Assembly: GCA_947846985.1 (NCBI GenBank) | Contig: CANTUZ010000027.1 | Span: 2,090,957 to 2,154,956, forward strand | Length of the DNA stretch: 64,000 nucleotides | Origin: Fratercula arctica | Taxonomy: Eukaryota; Chordata; Aves; Charadriiformes; Alcidae | Reading direction: 5' to 3' | Shown: one piece after another, positions 12,195 through 25,179 of the stretch | How the letters are laid out: each line of letters begins with the position of its first letter | How positions within the stretch are numbered: the first letter of the stretch is position 1 | Made by a program: the position numbers and the translations under genes | The notes under the pieces: model-generated | What the model was told of the DNA's origin: nothing | What the model saw: the letters and a program-made list of their open reading frames with translations, nothing else | The model's database searches: none

Positions 12195-15100
12195 GTCTCT
12201 GGGAACTGCTTGCATCGCCCCACAGACATTGGGTCTCTCGGCTCTCCTGGCGCCTTCAGCCTCAAAACAACCATTGCTCACTTATTCTGTGGTTGGCCTC
12301 AAAAACCCCAATTGTCCCGATATTGCTGCCATGTGCAAGTGGCCACGTGGGAAAACTGTGGCTTGTTTTAAAGGTCTCTGGGAAACTCTTTTATCCCACC
12401 GCAGACCTTGGGTGCCTCGGCTCTCCTGTTGCTTTCAGCCTCAAAACCACCCTTTCTCACTCCCCCCAGGACCAGCCTCAAAAGTCAAATGTCCGGAGAT
12501 TGCTGCCACGCCCAAGAAGCCACGAGGGAAAACCGTGGCTTGTTTTGAAGTTTTCCTGGATCCGCTTGCATCGCCCCATAGACCTTGGGTCTCTTGGTAT
12601 TCCTGGCGCCTTCAGCCTCAAAACCACCATTGCTCACTTATTCTGTGCTTGGCCTCAAAAACCCAATTGTCCCGATATTGCGGCCATGTGCAAGTGGCCA
12701 CGTGGGAAAACTGTGGCTTGTTTTAAAGGTCTCTGGGAACCGCTTTTATCCCACCACAGACCTTGGGGCTCTGGGCTCTCCTGGCGCCTTCAGCCTCAAA
12801 ACCACCATTGCTCACTTATTCCGTGCTTGGCCTCAAAAATACCAAACGTCCCAAAATTGCTGCCACGCCCAAGAAGCCACGAGGGAAAAACGTTGCTTGT
12901 TTTGAATTTTTCCTGGATCTGCTTACATCGCCCCACAGACCTTGGGTCTCTCGACTTTCGTGGCGCCTTCAGCCTCAAAACCACCATTGTTCACGTATTC
13001 CGTGGTTGGCCTCAAAAAACCCAATTGTCCCGATATTGCTGCCACGCCCAAGCAGCCATGAGGGAAAACTGTGGCATTTTTTAAAGGTCTCTGGGAACCG
13101 CTTTTATCCCACCACAGACCTTGGGGCTATGGGCTCTCCTGGCGCTTTTAGCCTCAAAACCACCCTTTCTCACTCCCCCCAGGACCAGCCTCAAAAAACC
13201 CAATTGTCCCGATATTGCTACCATATCGAAGCAGCCACCTGGGAAAACTGTGGCTTGTTTTAAAGTTTTCCTGGAACCTCTTGCATTGCCCCACAGACCT
13301 TTGGTCTCTGGACTTTCCTGGCGCTTTCAGCCTCAAAAACCACTCCTTCTCACTCCTGCCAGGGCCAGCCTCAAAAATAGCAAACGTCCCAAAATTGCTG
13401 CCACGCCCCAGCAGCCACGAGGGGAAAACTGTGGCTTCTTTTAAAGGTCTCTGGGAACCGCTGCAGCCCCCCTCAGAACTTTGGTTTCCAGCCTCTCCTG
13501 GCGCCTCCAGCCTCAAAACAACCATTGCTCACTTATTCTGTGGTTGGTCTCAAAACCCGCAATTGTCCCGATATTGCTGCCATGTGCAAGTGGCCACGTG
13601 GGAAAACTGTGGCTTGTTTTGAAGGTCTCTGGGAACCGCTTTTATCCCACCACAGACTTTTGGTCTCTCGGCTATCCTGGCACCTTCAGCCTTAAAAACG
13701 CACCATTTCTCACTCCCCCCAGGACCAGCCTCAATAAAGTCAAATGTCCGGAGATTGCTGCCACGCCCAAGAAGCCACGAGGGAAAACCGTCGCTTGTTT
13801 TGAAGTTTTCCTGGAACCGCTTGCATCGCCCCACAGACATTGGGTCTCTCGGCTCTCCTGGCGCTTTCAGCCTCAAAACCACCATTGCTCCCTTATTCTG
13901 TGGTTGGCCTCAAAAACCCCAATTGTCCCGATATTGCTGCCATGTGCAAGTGGCCACGTGGGAAAACTGTGGCTTGTTTTGAAGGTCTCTGGGAACCGCT
14001 TTTATCCCACCACAGACCTTGGGGCTCTGGGCTCTCCTGGCGCCTTCAGCCTCAAAACCACCCTTTCTCAATCCCCCCAGGACCAGCCTCAAAAAAGTCA
14101 AATGTCCGGACATTGCTGCCACGATGAAAAAATCGTCGCTTGTTTTGAAGTTTTCCTGGAACCGCTTGCATCGCCCCACAGACCTTGGGTCTCTCGGCTC
14201 TCCTGGCACCTTCAACCTCAAAAACGCACCATTGCTCACTTATTGTCTGGTTGGCCTCAAAAATACCCAAAGTCCCAAGATTGCTGCCACGCCCAAGCAG
14301 CCACGTGGGAAAACTGTGGCTTGTCTTAAAGGTCTCTGGGAACCGCTTTTATCCCACCACAGACCTTCGGTCTCTGGGCTCTCCCGGCGCTTTGAGCCTC
14401 AAAACCACCATTGCTCACTTATTCTGTGGTTGGGCTCAAAAAACCCAATTGTCCCGATATGGCTGCCAAGCCTAAGCAGCCATGAGGGAAAACTGTGGCA
14501 TTTTTTAAAGGTCTCTGGGAACCGCTTTTATGCCACCAGAGACCTTGAGGCTCTGGGCTCTCCTGGCGCCTTTAGCCTCAAAACAACCATTTCTCACTCC
14601 GCCAGGACCAGCCTCAAAAAAACACAATTGTCCCGATATTGCTGCCACGCCCAAGCAGCCACGAGGGAAAATCATGGCTTGTCTTAAAGGTCTCTGGGAA
14701 CCGCTTTTATGCCACCACAGACCTTGGGTCTCTCGGCTCTCCTGGCGCCTTCAGCCTCAAAACCACCATTGGTCACTTATTCTGTGGTTGGCCTCAAAAA
14801 ACCCCAATTGTCCCGATATTGCTGCCATGTGCAAGAGGCCATGTGGGAAAACTGTGGCCTTTTTTAAAGGTCTCTGGGAACCGCTTTTATCCCACCACAG
14901 ACCTTGGGGCTCTGGGCTCTCCTGGCGCCTTCAGCCTCAAAAGCACCATTGCTCATTTATTCCGGGCTTGGCCTCAAAAATTCCAACGTCCTAAAATTGC
15001 TGCCACGCCCAAGAAGCCACGAGGGAAAACCGTCACTTGTTTTGAAGTTTTCCTGGAACCGCTTGCATCGCCCCACAGACCTTGGAGCTCTCGGCTTTCC

Positions 15101-15602
15101 TGGCACTTTCAGCCTGAAAAACCACTCTTTCCCAGTCCTGCCAGGGCCGGCCTCAAAAATAGCAAACATCCCAAAATTGCTGCCACGCCCAAGAATTCAC
15201 GAAGGAAAACCGTGGCTTGTTTTGAAGTTTTCCTGGAACCACTTGCATCACCTCACAGACCTTGGGGCTCTGGCCTCTCCTGGTGCCTTCAGCCTCAAAA
15301 CCACCATTGCTCACTTATTCCGTGATTGGCCTCAAAAATACCAAACGTCCCAAGATTGCTGCCACGCCCAAGAAGCCACGAGGGAAAACGTGGCTTGTTT
15401 TGAAGTTTTCCTGGAACCGCTTGCATCGCCCCACAGACCTTGGGGCTCTGGGCTCTCCTGGCGCCTTCAGCCTCAAAACCACCATTGTTCACTTATTCTG
15501 TGGTTGGCCTCAAAAACCCAAATTGTCCCGATATTGCTGCCATGTGCAAGTGGACACGAGGGAAAACTGTGGCTTGTTTTAAACGTCTCTGGGAACCGCT
15601 TG

Positions 15603-15743
15603 CATCCCCCCTCAGAACTTTGGTTTCCAGGCTTTCCTGGTGCCTCCTGGTTAAAAAATAGCATTTGTCACTTATACCAAACGTCCCAAGATTCATGTTA
15701 CCCCCAATCAGCCATGTGGGAAAACCATGGATTGTTGTAAATG
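15603..15743. repeat. Divergent D-type satellite monomer (2)
   Basis: Same diagnostic CCTCAGAACTTTGGTTT and CACTTATACCAAACGTCC segments. The linker reads CTCCTGGTTAAAAAATAGC, a private variant. Confidence 0.85.
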
Positions 15744-18700
15744 TCTCTGGGAACTGCTTGCATCGCCCCACAGACCTTGGGTCTCTCGGCTCTCCTGGTG
15801 CCTTCAGCCTCAAAACCACCATTGCTCACTTATTCTGTGGTTGGCCTCAAAAAACCCAATTGTCCCGATATTGCTGCCATGTGCAAGTGGCCACGTGGGA
15901 AAACTGTGGCTTGTCTTCAAGGTCTCTGGGATCCGCTTTTATCCCACGACAGACCTTGGGGCTCTGGGCTCTCCTGGCGCTTTCAGCCTCAAAACCACCA
16001 TTTCTCACTCCCCCCAGGACCAGCCTCAAAAAAGTCAAATGTCCGCAGATTGCTGCCACGCCCAAGAAGCCATGAGGGAAAACCGTCGCTTGTTTTTAAG
16101 TTTTCCTGGAACCGCTTGCATCGCCCCACACACCTTGGGTCTCTCGGCTTTCCTGGCACTTTCAGCCTCAAAAACCACTCTTTCTCACTCCTGCCAGGGC
16201 CAGCCTCAAAAATAGCAAACATCCCAAAATTGCTGCCACGCCCAAGAATCCACGATGGAAAACCGTGGCTTGTTTTGAAGTTTTCCTGGAACCGCTTGCA
16301 TCGCCCCACAGACCTTGGGGCTCTGGGCTCTCCTGGCGCCTTCAGCCTCAAAACCACCATTGCTCACTTATTCCGTGGTTGGCCTCAAAAATACCAAACG
16401 TCCCAAGATTGCTGCCACGCCCAAAAATCCACGATGGAAAACCATGGCTTGTTTTGAAGTTTTCCTGGAACCGCTTGCATCAATCCACAGACCTTGGGTC
16501 TCTCGGCTCTCCTGGCGCCTTCAGCCTCAAAAGCACCATTGCTCACTTATTCTGTGGTTGGCCTCAAAAAACCCTATTGTCCCGATATTGCTGCCACGCC
16601 CAAGCAGCCACGAGGGAAAATCATGGCTTGTCTTAAAGGTCTCTGGGAACCGCTTTTATCCCACCAGAGACCTTGGGGCTCTGGGCTCTCCTGGCGCCTT
16701 CAGCCTCAAAACCACCATTGCTCACTTATTGCGGGCTTGGCCTCAAAAATTCCAAACGTCCTAAAATTGCTGCCATGCCCAAGAAGCCACGAGGGAAAAC
16801 CATCGGTTGTTTTGAAGTTTTCCTGGAACCGCTTGCATCGCCCCACAGACCTTGGGGCTCTCGGCTTTCCTGGCACTTTCAGCCTGAAAAACCACTCTTT
16901 CTCACTCCTGCCAGGGCCGGCCTCAAAAATAGCAAACATCCCAAAATTGCTGCCACGCCCAAGAATCCACGAAGGAAAACCGTGGCTTGTTTTGAAGTTT
17001 TCCTGGAACCGCTTCCATCGCCCCACAGACCTTGGGTCTCTCGGCTCTCCTGGCGCCTTCAGCCTTAAAACCACCATTGCTTACTTATTCTGTGGTTGGT
17101 CTCAAAAAACCCAGTTGTCCCGATATTGCTGCCACGCCCAAGTAGCCACGAGGGAAAACTGTGGCTTTTTTTAAATGTCTCTGGGAACCAATTTTATCCC
17201 ACCACAGACCTTGGGTCTCTCGGCTCTCCTGGCGCCATCAGCTTCAAAACCACCATTGCTCACTCCCCCAGGACCAGCCTCAAAAAAAACCCAATTGTCC
17301 CGATATTGCTGCCACGCCCAAGCAGCCACGAGGGAAAACTGTGGCTTGTTTTAAATGTCTCTGGGAACCGCTGTTATCCCACCACAGACCTTGGGGCTCT
17401 GGGCTCTCCTGGCGCCTTCAGCCTCAAAACCACCATTGCTCACTTATTCTGTGCTTGGCCTCAAAAACCCCAATTGTCCCGATATTGCTGCCATGTGCAA
17501 GTGGACACGAGGGAAAACTGTGGCTTTTTTTAAAGGTCTCTGGGAACCGCTTTTATCCCACCAGAGACCTTGGGGCTCTGGGCTCTCCTGGTGCCTCCAG
17601 CCTCAAAACCACCATTGCTCACTTATTCTGTGGTTGGCCTCAAAAAACCCAATTGTCCCGGTACTGCTGCCACGCCCAAGCAGCCACGAGGGAAAACTGT
17701 CGCTTGCTCTAAAGGTCTCTGGGAACGGCTTTTATCCCACCACAGACCTTGGGGCTCTGGGCTCTCCTGGCGCTTTCAGCCTCAAAACCACTCTTTCTCA
17801 CTCCCCCCAGGACCAGCCTCAAAAAAGTGAAATGTCCGGAGATTGCTGCCACGCCCAAGAAGCCACGAGGGAAAACCGTCGCTTGTTTTGAAGTTTTCCT
17901 GGAACCGCTTGCATCGCCCCACAGACCTTGGGTCTCTCGGCTCTCCTGGCACCTTCAGCCTCAAAACCACCATTGCTCACTTATTCTGTGGTTGGCCTCA
18001 AAAACCCCAATTGTCCCGATATTGCTGCCACGCTAGCAAGTGCCATGTTGGGAAAACTGTGGCTTGTCTTAAAGGTCTCTGGGAACCGCTTTTATCCCAC
18101 CGCAGACATTGGGGCTCTGGGCTCTTCTGGCGCCTTCAGCCTCAAAACCACCATTGCTCACTTATTCCGTGCTTGGCATCAAAAATTCCAAACATCCCAA
18201 AATTGCTGCCACGCCCAAGAAGCCACGAAGGAAAACCGTGGCTTGTTTTGAAGTTTTCCTGGAACCGCTTGCATCGCCCCACAGACCTTGGGTCTCTCGG
18301 CTCTCCTGGCGCCTCCAGCCTTAAAACCACCATTGCTTACTTATTCTGTGGTTGGCCTCAAAAAACCCAGTTGTCCCGATATTGCTGCCACGCCCAAGCA
18401 GCCACGAGGGAAAACTGTCGCTTGCTCTAAAGGTCTCTGGGAATGGCTTTTATCCCACCACAGACCTTGGGGCTCTGGGCTCTCCTGGCGCCTTCAGCCT
18501 CCAAACCACCATTGCTCACTCCCCCAGGACGAGCCTCAAAAAAACCCAATTGTCCCGATATTGCTGCCACGCCCAAGCAGCCACGAGGGAAAACTGTGGC
18601 TTTTTTTAAATGCCTCTGGGAACCGCTTTTATGCCACCACAGACCTTGGGGCTCTGGGCTCTCCTGGCGCCTTCAGCCTTAAAACCACCATTGCTCACTT

Positions 18701-19525
18701 ATTCTGTGCTTGGCCTCAAAAACCCCAATTGTCCCGATATTGCTGCCATGTGCAAGTGGACAGGATGGAAAACTGTAGCTTTTTTTAAGGGTCTCTGGGA
18801 ACCGCTTTTATCCCACCACAGACCTTGGGGCTCTGGGCTCTCCTGGCGCCTCCAGCCTCAAAACCACCATTGCTCACTTATTCTGTGGTTGGCCTCAAAA
18901 AACCCAATTGTCCCGATATTGCTGCCACGCCCAAGCAGCCACGAGGGAAAACTGTCGCTTGCTCTAAAGGTCTCTGGGAATGGCTTTTATGCCACCACAG
19001 ACCTTGGGGCTCTGGGCTCTCCTGGCGCCTTCAGCCTCAAAACCACCCTTTGCCACTCCCCCCAGGACCAGCCTCAAAAAACCCTAATTGTCCCGATATT
19101 GCTGCCAAGCCTAAGCAGCCACGAGGGAAAACTTTGGCTTGTTTTAAAGGTCTCTGGGAACCACTTTTATCCCACCACAGACCTTGGGGCTCTGGGCTCT
19201 CCTGGCGCTTTCAGCCTCAAAACCACCCTTTCTCACTCCCCCCAGGACCAGCCTCAAAAAAGTCAAATGTCCGGAGATTGCTGCCACGCCCAAGAAGCCA
19301 CGAGGGAAAACCGTCGCTTGTTTTCAATTTTTCCTGGAACCGCTTGCATCGCCCCACAGACCTTTGGTCCCTCGGCTCTCCTGGCGCCTTCAGCCTCAAA
19401 ACCACCATTGCTCACTTATTCTGTGGTTGGCCTCAAAAACCCCAATTGTCCCGATATTGCTGCCATGTGCAAGTGGACACGAGGGAAAACTGTGGCTTGT
19501 TTTAAACGTCTCTGGGAACCGCTTG

Positions 19526-19667
19526 CATCCCCCCTCAGAACTTTGGTTTCCAGGCTTTCCTGGTGCCTCCAGGCTAAAAAATAGCATTTGTCACTTATAC
19601 CAACCATCCCAAGATTCATGTTACCCCCAATCAGCCATGTGGGAAAAACATGGCTTGTTGTAAATGT
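19526..19667. repeat. Divergent D-type satellite monomer (3)
   Basis: Same diagnostic D segments, with ACCAACCATCCC instead of ACCAAACGTCCC. Confidence 0.85.
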
Positions 19668-20914
19668 CTCTGGGAACTGCTTGCATCGCCCCACAGACCT
19701 TGGGGCTCTGGGCTCTCCTGGCGCCTTCAGCCTCAAAACCACCATTGCTCACTTATTCTGTGGTTGGCCTCAAAAATACCAAATGTCCCAAGATTGCTGC
19801 CATGTGCAAGTGGCCACGAGGGAAAACTGCGCTTGTTTTAAAGGTCTCTGGGAAACGCTTTTATCCCACCACAGACCTTGGGGCTCTGGGCTCTCCTGGT
19901 GCTTTCAGCCTCAAAAACGCACCATTTCTCACTCCCCCCAGGACCAGCCTCAAAAACCCCAATTGTCCCAAAATTGCTGCCACACCCAAGAAGCCACGAG
20001 GGAAAACCGTCGCTTGTTTTGAATTTTTCCTGGAACCGCTTGCATCGCCCCACAGACCTTGGGTCTCTCGGCTCTCCTGGCACCTTCAGCCTCAAAACCA
20101 CCATTGCTCACTTATTCTGTGGTTGGCCTCAAAAACCCCAATTGTCCCGATATTGCTGCCATGTGCAAGTGGCCATGTGGGAAAACTGTGGCTTGATTTA
20201 AAGGTCTCTGGGAACCACTTTTATCCCACCACAGACATTGGGGCTCTGGGCTCTTCTGGCGCCTTCAGCCTTAAAACCACCCATTCTCACTCCCCCCAGG
20301 ACCAGCCTCAAAAAACCCAATTGTCCCAATATTGCTACCATATCCAAGCAGCCACCTGGGAAAACTGTGGCTTATTATAAAGGTGTCTGGGAACCTCTTG
20401 CATTGCCCCACAGACCTTTGGTCTCTGGGCTTTCCTGGCGCTTTCAGCCTCAAAAACCACTCCTTCTCACTCCTGCCAGGGCCGGCCTCAAAAATAGCAA
20501 AAATACCAAAATTGCTGCCACGCCCAAGAAGCCACGAGGGAAAACCGTGGCTTGTTTTGAAGTTTTCCTGGAACCGCTTGCATCGCCCCACAGACCTTGG
20601 GTCTCTCGGCTCTCCTGGCGCTTTCAGCCTCAAAAGCACCATTGCTCACTTATTGTCTGGTTGGCCTCAAAAATACCAAAAGTCCAAAGATTGCTGCCAC
20701 GCCCAAGCAGCCACGAGGGAAAACCGTGGCTTGTTTTAAAGGTCTCTGGGAACCGCTTTTATCCCACCACAGACCTTGGGTCTCTGGGCTCTCCCGGCGT
20801 TTTTAGCCTCAAAACCACCATTGCTCACTTATTCTGTGGTTGGGATCAAAAAACCCAATTGTCCCGATATTGCTGCCACGCCCAAGCAGCCACGAGGGAA
20901 AACTGTGGCTTGTC

Positions 20915-21770
20915 TTAAATGTCTCTGGGAACCGCTTTTATGCCACCACAGACTTGGGTCTCTCGGCTCTCCTGGCGCCTTCAGCCTCAAAACCACCATT
21001 GCTCACTTATTCTGTGGTTGGCCTCAAAAAACCCCAATTGCCCCGATATTGCTGCCATGTGCAAGTGGCCACGTGGGAAAACTGTGGCCTTTTTTAAAGG
21101 TCTCTGGGAACCGCTTTTATCCCACTACAGACCTTGGGGCTCTGGGCTCTCCTGGCGCCTTCAGCCTCAAAACCACCATTGCTCACTTATTCCGGGCTTG
21201 GCCTCAAAAATTCCAAACGTCCTAAAATTGCTGCCACGCCCAAGAAGCCACGAGGGAAAACCGTCACTTGTTTTGAAGTTTTCCTGGAACCGCTTGCATC
21301 GCCCCACAGACCTTGGGGCTCTCGGCTTTCCTGGCACTTTCAGCCTGAAAAACCACTCTTTCTCACTCCTGCCAGGGCCGGCCTGAAAAATAGCAAACAT
21401 CCCAAAATTGCTGCCACGCCCAAGAATCCACGAAGGAAAACCGTGGCTTGTTTTGAAGTTTTCCTGGAATCGCTTGCATCGCCTCACAGGCCTTGGGGCT
21501 CTGGCCTCTCCTGGCGCCTTCAGCCTCAAAACCACCATTGCTCACTTATTCCGTGCTTGGCCTCAAAAATACCAAACGTCCCAAGATTGCTGCCACGCCC
21601 AAGAAGCCACGAGGGAAAACCGTGGCTTGTTTTGAAGTTTTCCTGTAACCGCTTGCATCGCCCCACAGACCTTGGGGCTCTGGGCTCTCCTGGCGCCTTC
21701 AGCCTCAAAACCACCATTGCTCACTTATTCTGTGGTTGGCCTCAAAAAACCCAATTGTCCCGATATTGCT
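20915..21770. repeat. 1,075-bp (6-monomer) satellite duplication, copy 1
   Basis: Matches the segment 1,075 bp downstream with very few differences, for example GGGCCGGCCTG against GGACCGGCCTG and TGCTTGGCC against TGGTTGGCC. Both copies share rare variants such as CAATTGCCCCGATATTGC and GAATCGCTTGCATCGCCTCA. Confidence 0.88.
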
Positions 21771-21989
21771 GCCATGTGCAAGTGGACACGACGGAAAACT
21801 GTGGCTTTTTTTAAAGGTTTCTGGGAACCGCTTTTATCCCACCACAGACCTTGGGGCTCTGGGCTCTCCTGGCGCCTCCAGCCTCAAAACCACCATTGCT
21901 CACTTATTCTGTGGTTGGCCTCAAAAAAGCCAATTGTCCCGATATTGCTGCCACGCCCAAGCAGCCACGAGGGAAAACTGTCGCTTGCT

Positions 21990-22845
21990 CTAAATGTCTC
22001 TGGGAACCGCTTTTATGCCACCACAGACTTGGGTCTCTCGGCTCTCCTGGCGCCTTCAGCCTCAAAACCACCATTGCTCACTTATTCTGTGGTTGGCCTC
22101 AAAAAACCCCAATTGCCCCGATATTGCTGCCATGTGCAAGTGGCCACGTGGGAAAACTGTGGCCTTTTTTAAAGGTCTCTGGGAACCGCTTTTATCCCAC
22201 TACAGACCTTGGGGCTCTGGGCTCTCCTGGCGCCTTCAGCCTCAAAACCACCATTGCTCACTTATTCCGGGCTTGGCCTCAAAAATTCCAAACGTCCTAA
22301 AATTGCTGCCACGCCCAAGAAGCCACGAGGGAAAACCGTCACTTGTTTTGAAGTTTTCCTGGAACCGCTTGCATCGCCCCACAGACCTTGGGGCTCTCGG
22401 CTTTCCTGGCACTTTCAGCCTGAAAAACCACTCTTTCTCACTCCTGCCAGGACCGGCCTGAAAAATAGCAAACATCCCAAAATTGCTGCCACGCCCAAGA
22501 ATCCACGAAGGAAAACCGTGGCTTGTTTTGAAGTTTTCCTGGAATCGCTTGCATCGCCTCACAGGCCTTGGGGCTCTGGCCTCTCCTGGCGCCTTCAGCC
22601 TCAAAACCACCATTGCTCACTTATTCCGTGGTTGGCCTCAAAAATACCAAACGTCCCAAGATTGCTGCCACGCCCAAGAAGCCACGAGGGAAAACCGTGG
22701 CTTGTTTTGAAGTTTTCCTGTAACCGCTTGCATCGCCCCACAGACCTTGGGGCTCTGGGCTCTCCTGGCGCCTTCAGCCTCAAAACCACCATTGCTCACT
22801 TATTCTGTGGTTGGCCTCAAAAAACCCAATTGTCCCGATATTGCT
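21990..22845. repeat. 1,075-bp (6-monomer) satellite duplication, copy 2
   Basis: Second copy of the block at 20915-21770. The shared rare variants show direct tandem duplication of a six-monomer segment. Confidence 0.88.
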
Positions 22846-23626
22846 GCCACGTGCAAGTGGCCAAGAGGGAAAACTGTGGCTTGTTTTAAAGGTCTCTGGG
22901 AACCGCTTGCATCCCACCACAGACCTTGGGGCTCTGGGCTCTCCTGGCGCCTCCAGCCTCAAAACCACCATTGCTCACTTATTCTGTGGTTGGCCTCAAA
23001 AAACCCAATTGTCCCGATATTGCTGCCACGCCCAAGCAGCCACGAGGGAAAACTGTCACTTGCTCTAAAGGTCTCTGGGAATGGCTTTTATCCCACCACA
23101 GCCCTTGGGGCTCTGGGCTCTCCTGGCGCCTTCAGCCTCAAAACCACCCTTTGCCACTCCCCCCAGGACCAGCCTCAAAAAACCCTAATTGTCCCGATAT
23201 TGCTGCCAAGCCTAAGCAGCCACGAGGGAAAACTTTGGCTTGTTTTAAAGGTCTCTGGGAACCGCTTTTATCCCACCACAGACCTTGGGGCTCTGGGCTC
23301 TCCTGGCGCTTTCAGCCTCAAAACCACCCTTTCTCACTCCCCCCAGGACCAGCCTCAAAAAAGTCAAATGTCCGGAGATCGCTGCCAAGCCCAAGAAGCC
23401 ACGAGGGAAAACCGTCGCTTGTTTTCAACTTTTCCTGGAACCGCTTGCATCGCCCCACAGACCTTTGGTCCCTCGGCTCTCCTGGCGCCTTCAGCCTCAA
23501 AACCACCATTGTTCACTTATTCTGTGGTTGGCCTCAAAAACCCCAATTGTCCCAATACTGATGCCATGTGCAAGTGGCCACGAGGGAAAACTGTGGCTTG
23601 TTTTAAACGTCTCTGGGAACCGCTTG

Positions 23627-23768
23627 CATCCCCCCTCAGAACTTTGGTTTCCAGGCTTTCCTGGTGCCTCCAGGCTAAAAAATAGCATTTGTCACTTATA
23701 CCAAACGTCCCAAGATTCATGTTACCCCCAATCAGCCATGTGGGAAAACCATGGCTTGTTCTAAATGT
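23627..23768. repeat. Divergent D-type satellite monomer (4)
   Basis: Same diagnostic D segments. It lies 4,101 bp after copy 3, and the surrounding monomers (about 18.6-19.6 and 22.7-23.7 kb) also match at that offset. Confidence 0.85.
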
Positions 23769-25037
23769 CTCTGGGAACTGCTTGCATCGCCCCACAGACC
23801 TTGGGTCTCTCGGCTCTCCTGGCGCTTTCAGCCTCAAAACCACCATTGCTCACTCCCCCAGGACCAGCCTCAAAAAAACACAATTGTCCCGATATTGCTG
23901 CCACGCCCAAGCAGCCACGAGGGAAAATCATGTCTTGTGTTAAAGGTCTCTGGGATCCGCTTTTATCCCACCACAGACCTTGGGGCTCTGGGCTCTCCTG
24001 GCGCCTTCAGCCTCAAAACCACCATTGCTCACTTATTCCGTGCTTGGCCTCAAAAATTCCAAATGTCCTAAAATTGCTGCCACGCCCAAGAAGCCACGAG
24101 GGAAAACCATCGCTTGTTTTGAAGTTTTCCTGGAACCGCTTGCATCGCCCCACAGACCTTGGGGCTCTCTGCTTTCCTGGCACTTTCAGCCTGAAAAACC
24201 ACTCTTTCTCACTCCTGCCAGGGCCGGCCTGAAAAATAGCAAACATCCCAAAATTGCTGCCACGCCCAAGAATCCACGAAGGAAAACCGTGGCTTGTTTT
24301 GAAGTTTTCCTGGAACCGCTTGCATCGCCCCACAGACCTTGGGTCTCTCTGCTTTCCTGGTGCCTTCAGCCTGAAAACCACCATTGCTCACTTATTCTGT
24401 GGTTGGCCTCAAAAAGCCAGTTGTCCCGATATTGCTGCCACGCCCAAGCAGCCACGAGGGAAAACTGTGGCTTTTTTTAAATGTCTCTGGGAACCAATTT
24501 TATCCCACCACAGACCTTGGGTCTCTCGGCTCTCCTGGCGCCATCAGCCTCAAAACCACCATTGCTCACTCCCCCAGGACCAGCCTCAAAAAAACCCAAT
24601 TGTCCCAATATTGCTGCCACGCCCAAGCAGCCACGTGGGAAAACTGTGGCTTGTCTTATATGTCTCTGGGAACCGCTTTTATCCCACCACAGACCTTGGG
24701 GCTCTGGGCTCTCCTGGCGCTTTCAGCCTCAAAACCACCATTGCTCACTCCCCCCAGGACCAGCCTCAAAAAAGTCAAATGTCCGGAGATTGCTGCCACG
24801 CCCAAGAAGCCACGAGGGAAAACCGTCACTTGTTTTTAATTTTTCCTGGAACCGCTTGCATCGCCCCACAGACCTTTGGTCCCTCGGCTCTCCTGGCGCC
24901 TTCAGCCTCAAAACCACCATTGCTCACTTATTCTGTGGTTGGCCTCAAAAACCCCAATTGTCCCGATATTGCTGCCACGTGCAAGTGGCCAAGAGGGAAA
25001 ACTGTGGCTTGTTTTAAAGGTCTCTGGGAACCGCTTG

Positions 25038-25179
25038 CATCCCCACTCAGAACTTTGGTTTCCAGGCTTTCCTGGTGCCTCTAGGCTAAAAAATAGCATT
25101 TGTCACTTATACCAAACGTCCCAAGATTGATGTTACCCCCAATCAGCCATGTGGGAAAACCATGGCTTGTTGTAAATGT
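25038..25179. repeat. Divergent D-type satellite monomer (5)
   Basis: Same diagnostic D segments, with CCCCACTCAGAAC and CAAGATTGATGTTAC variants. Confidence 0.85.
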
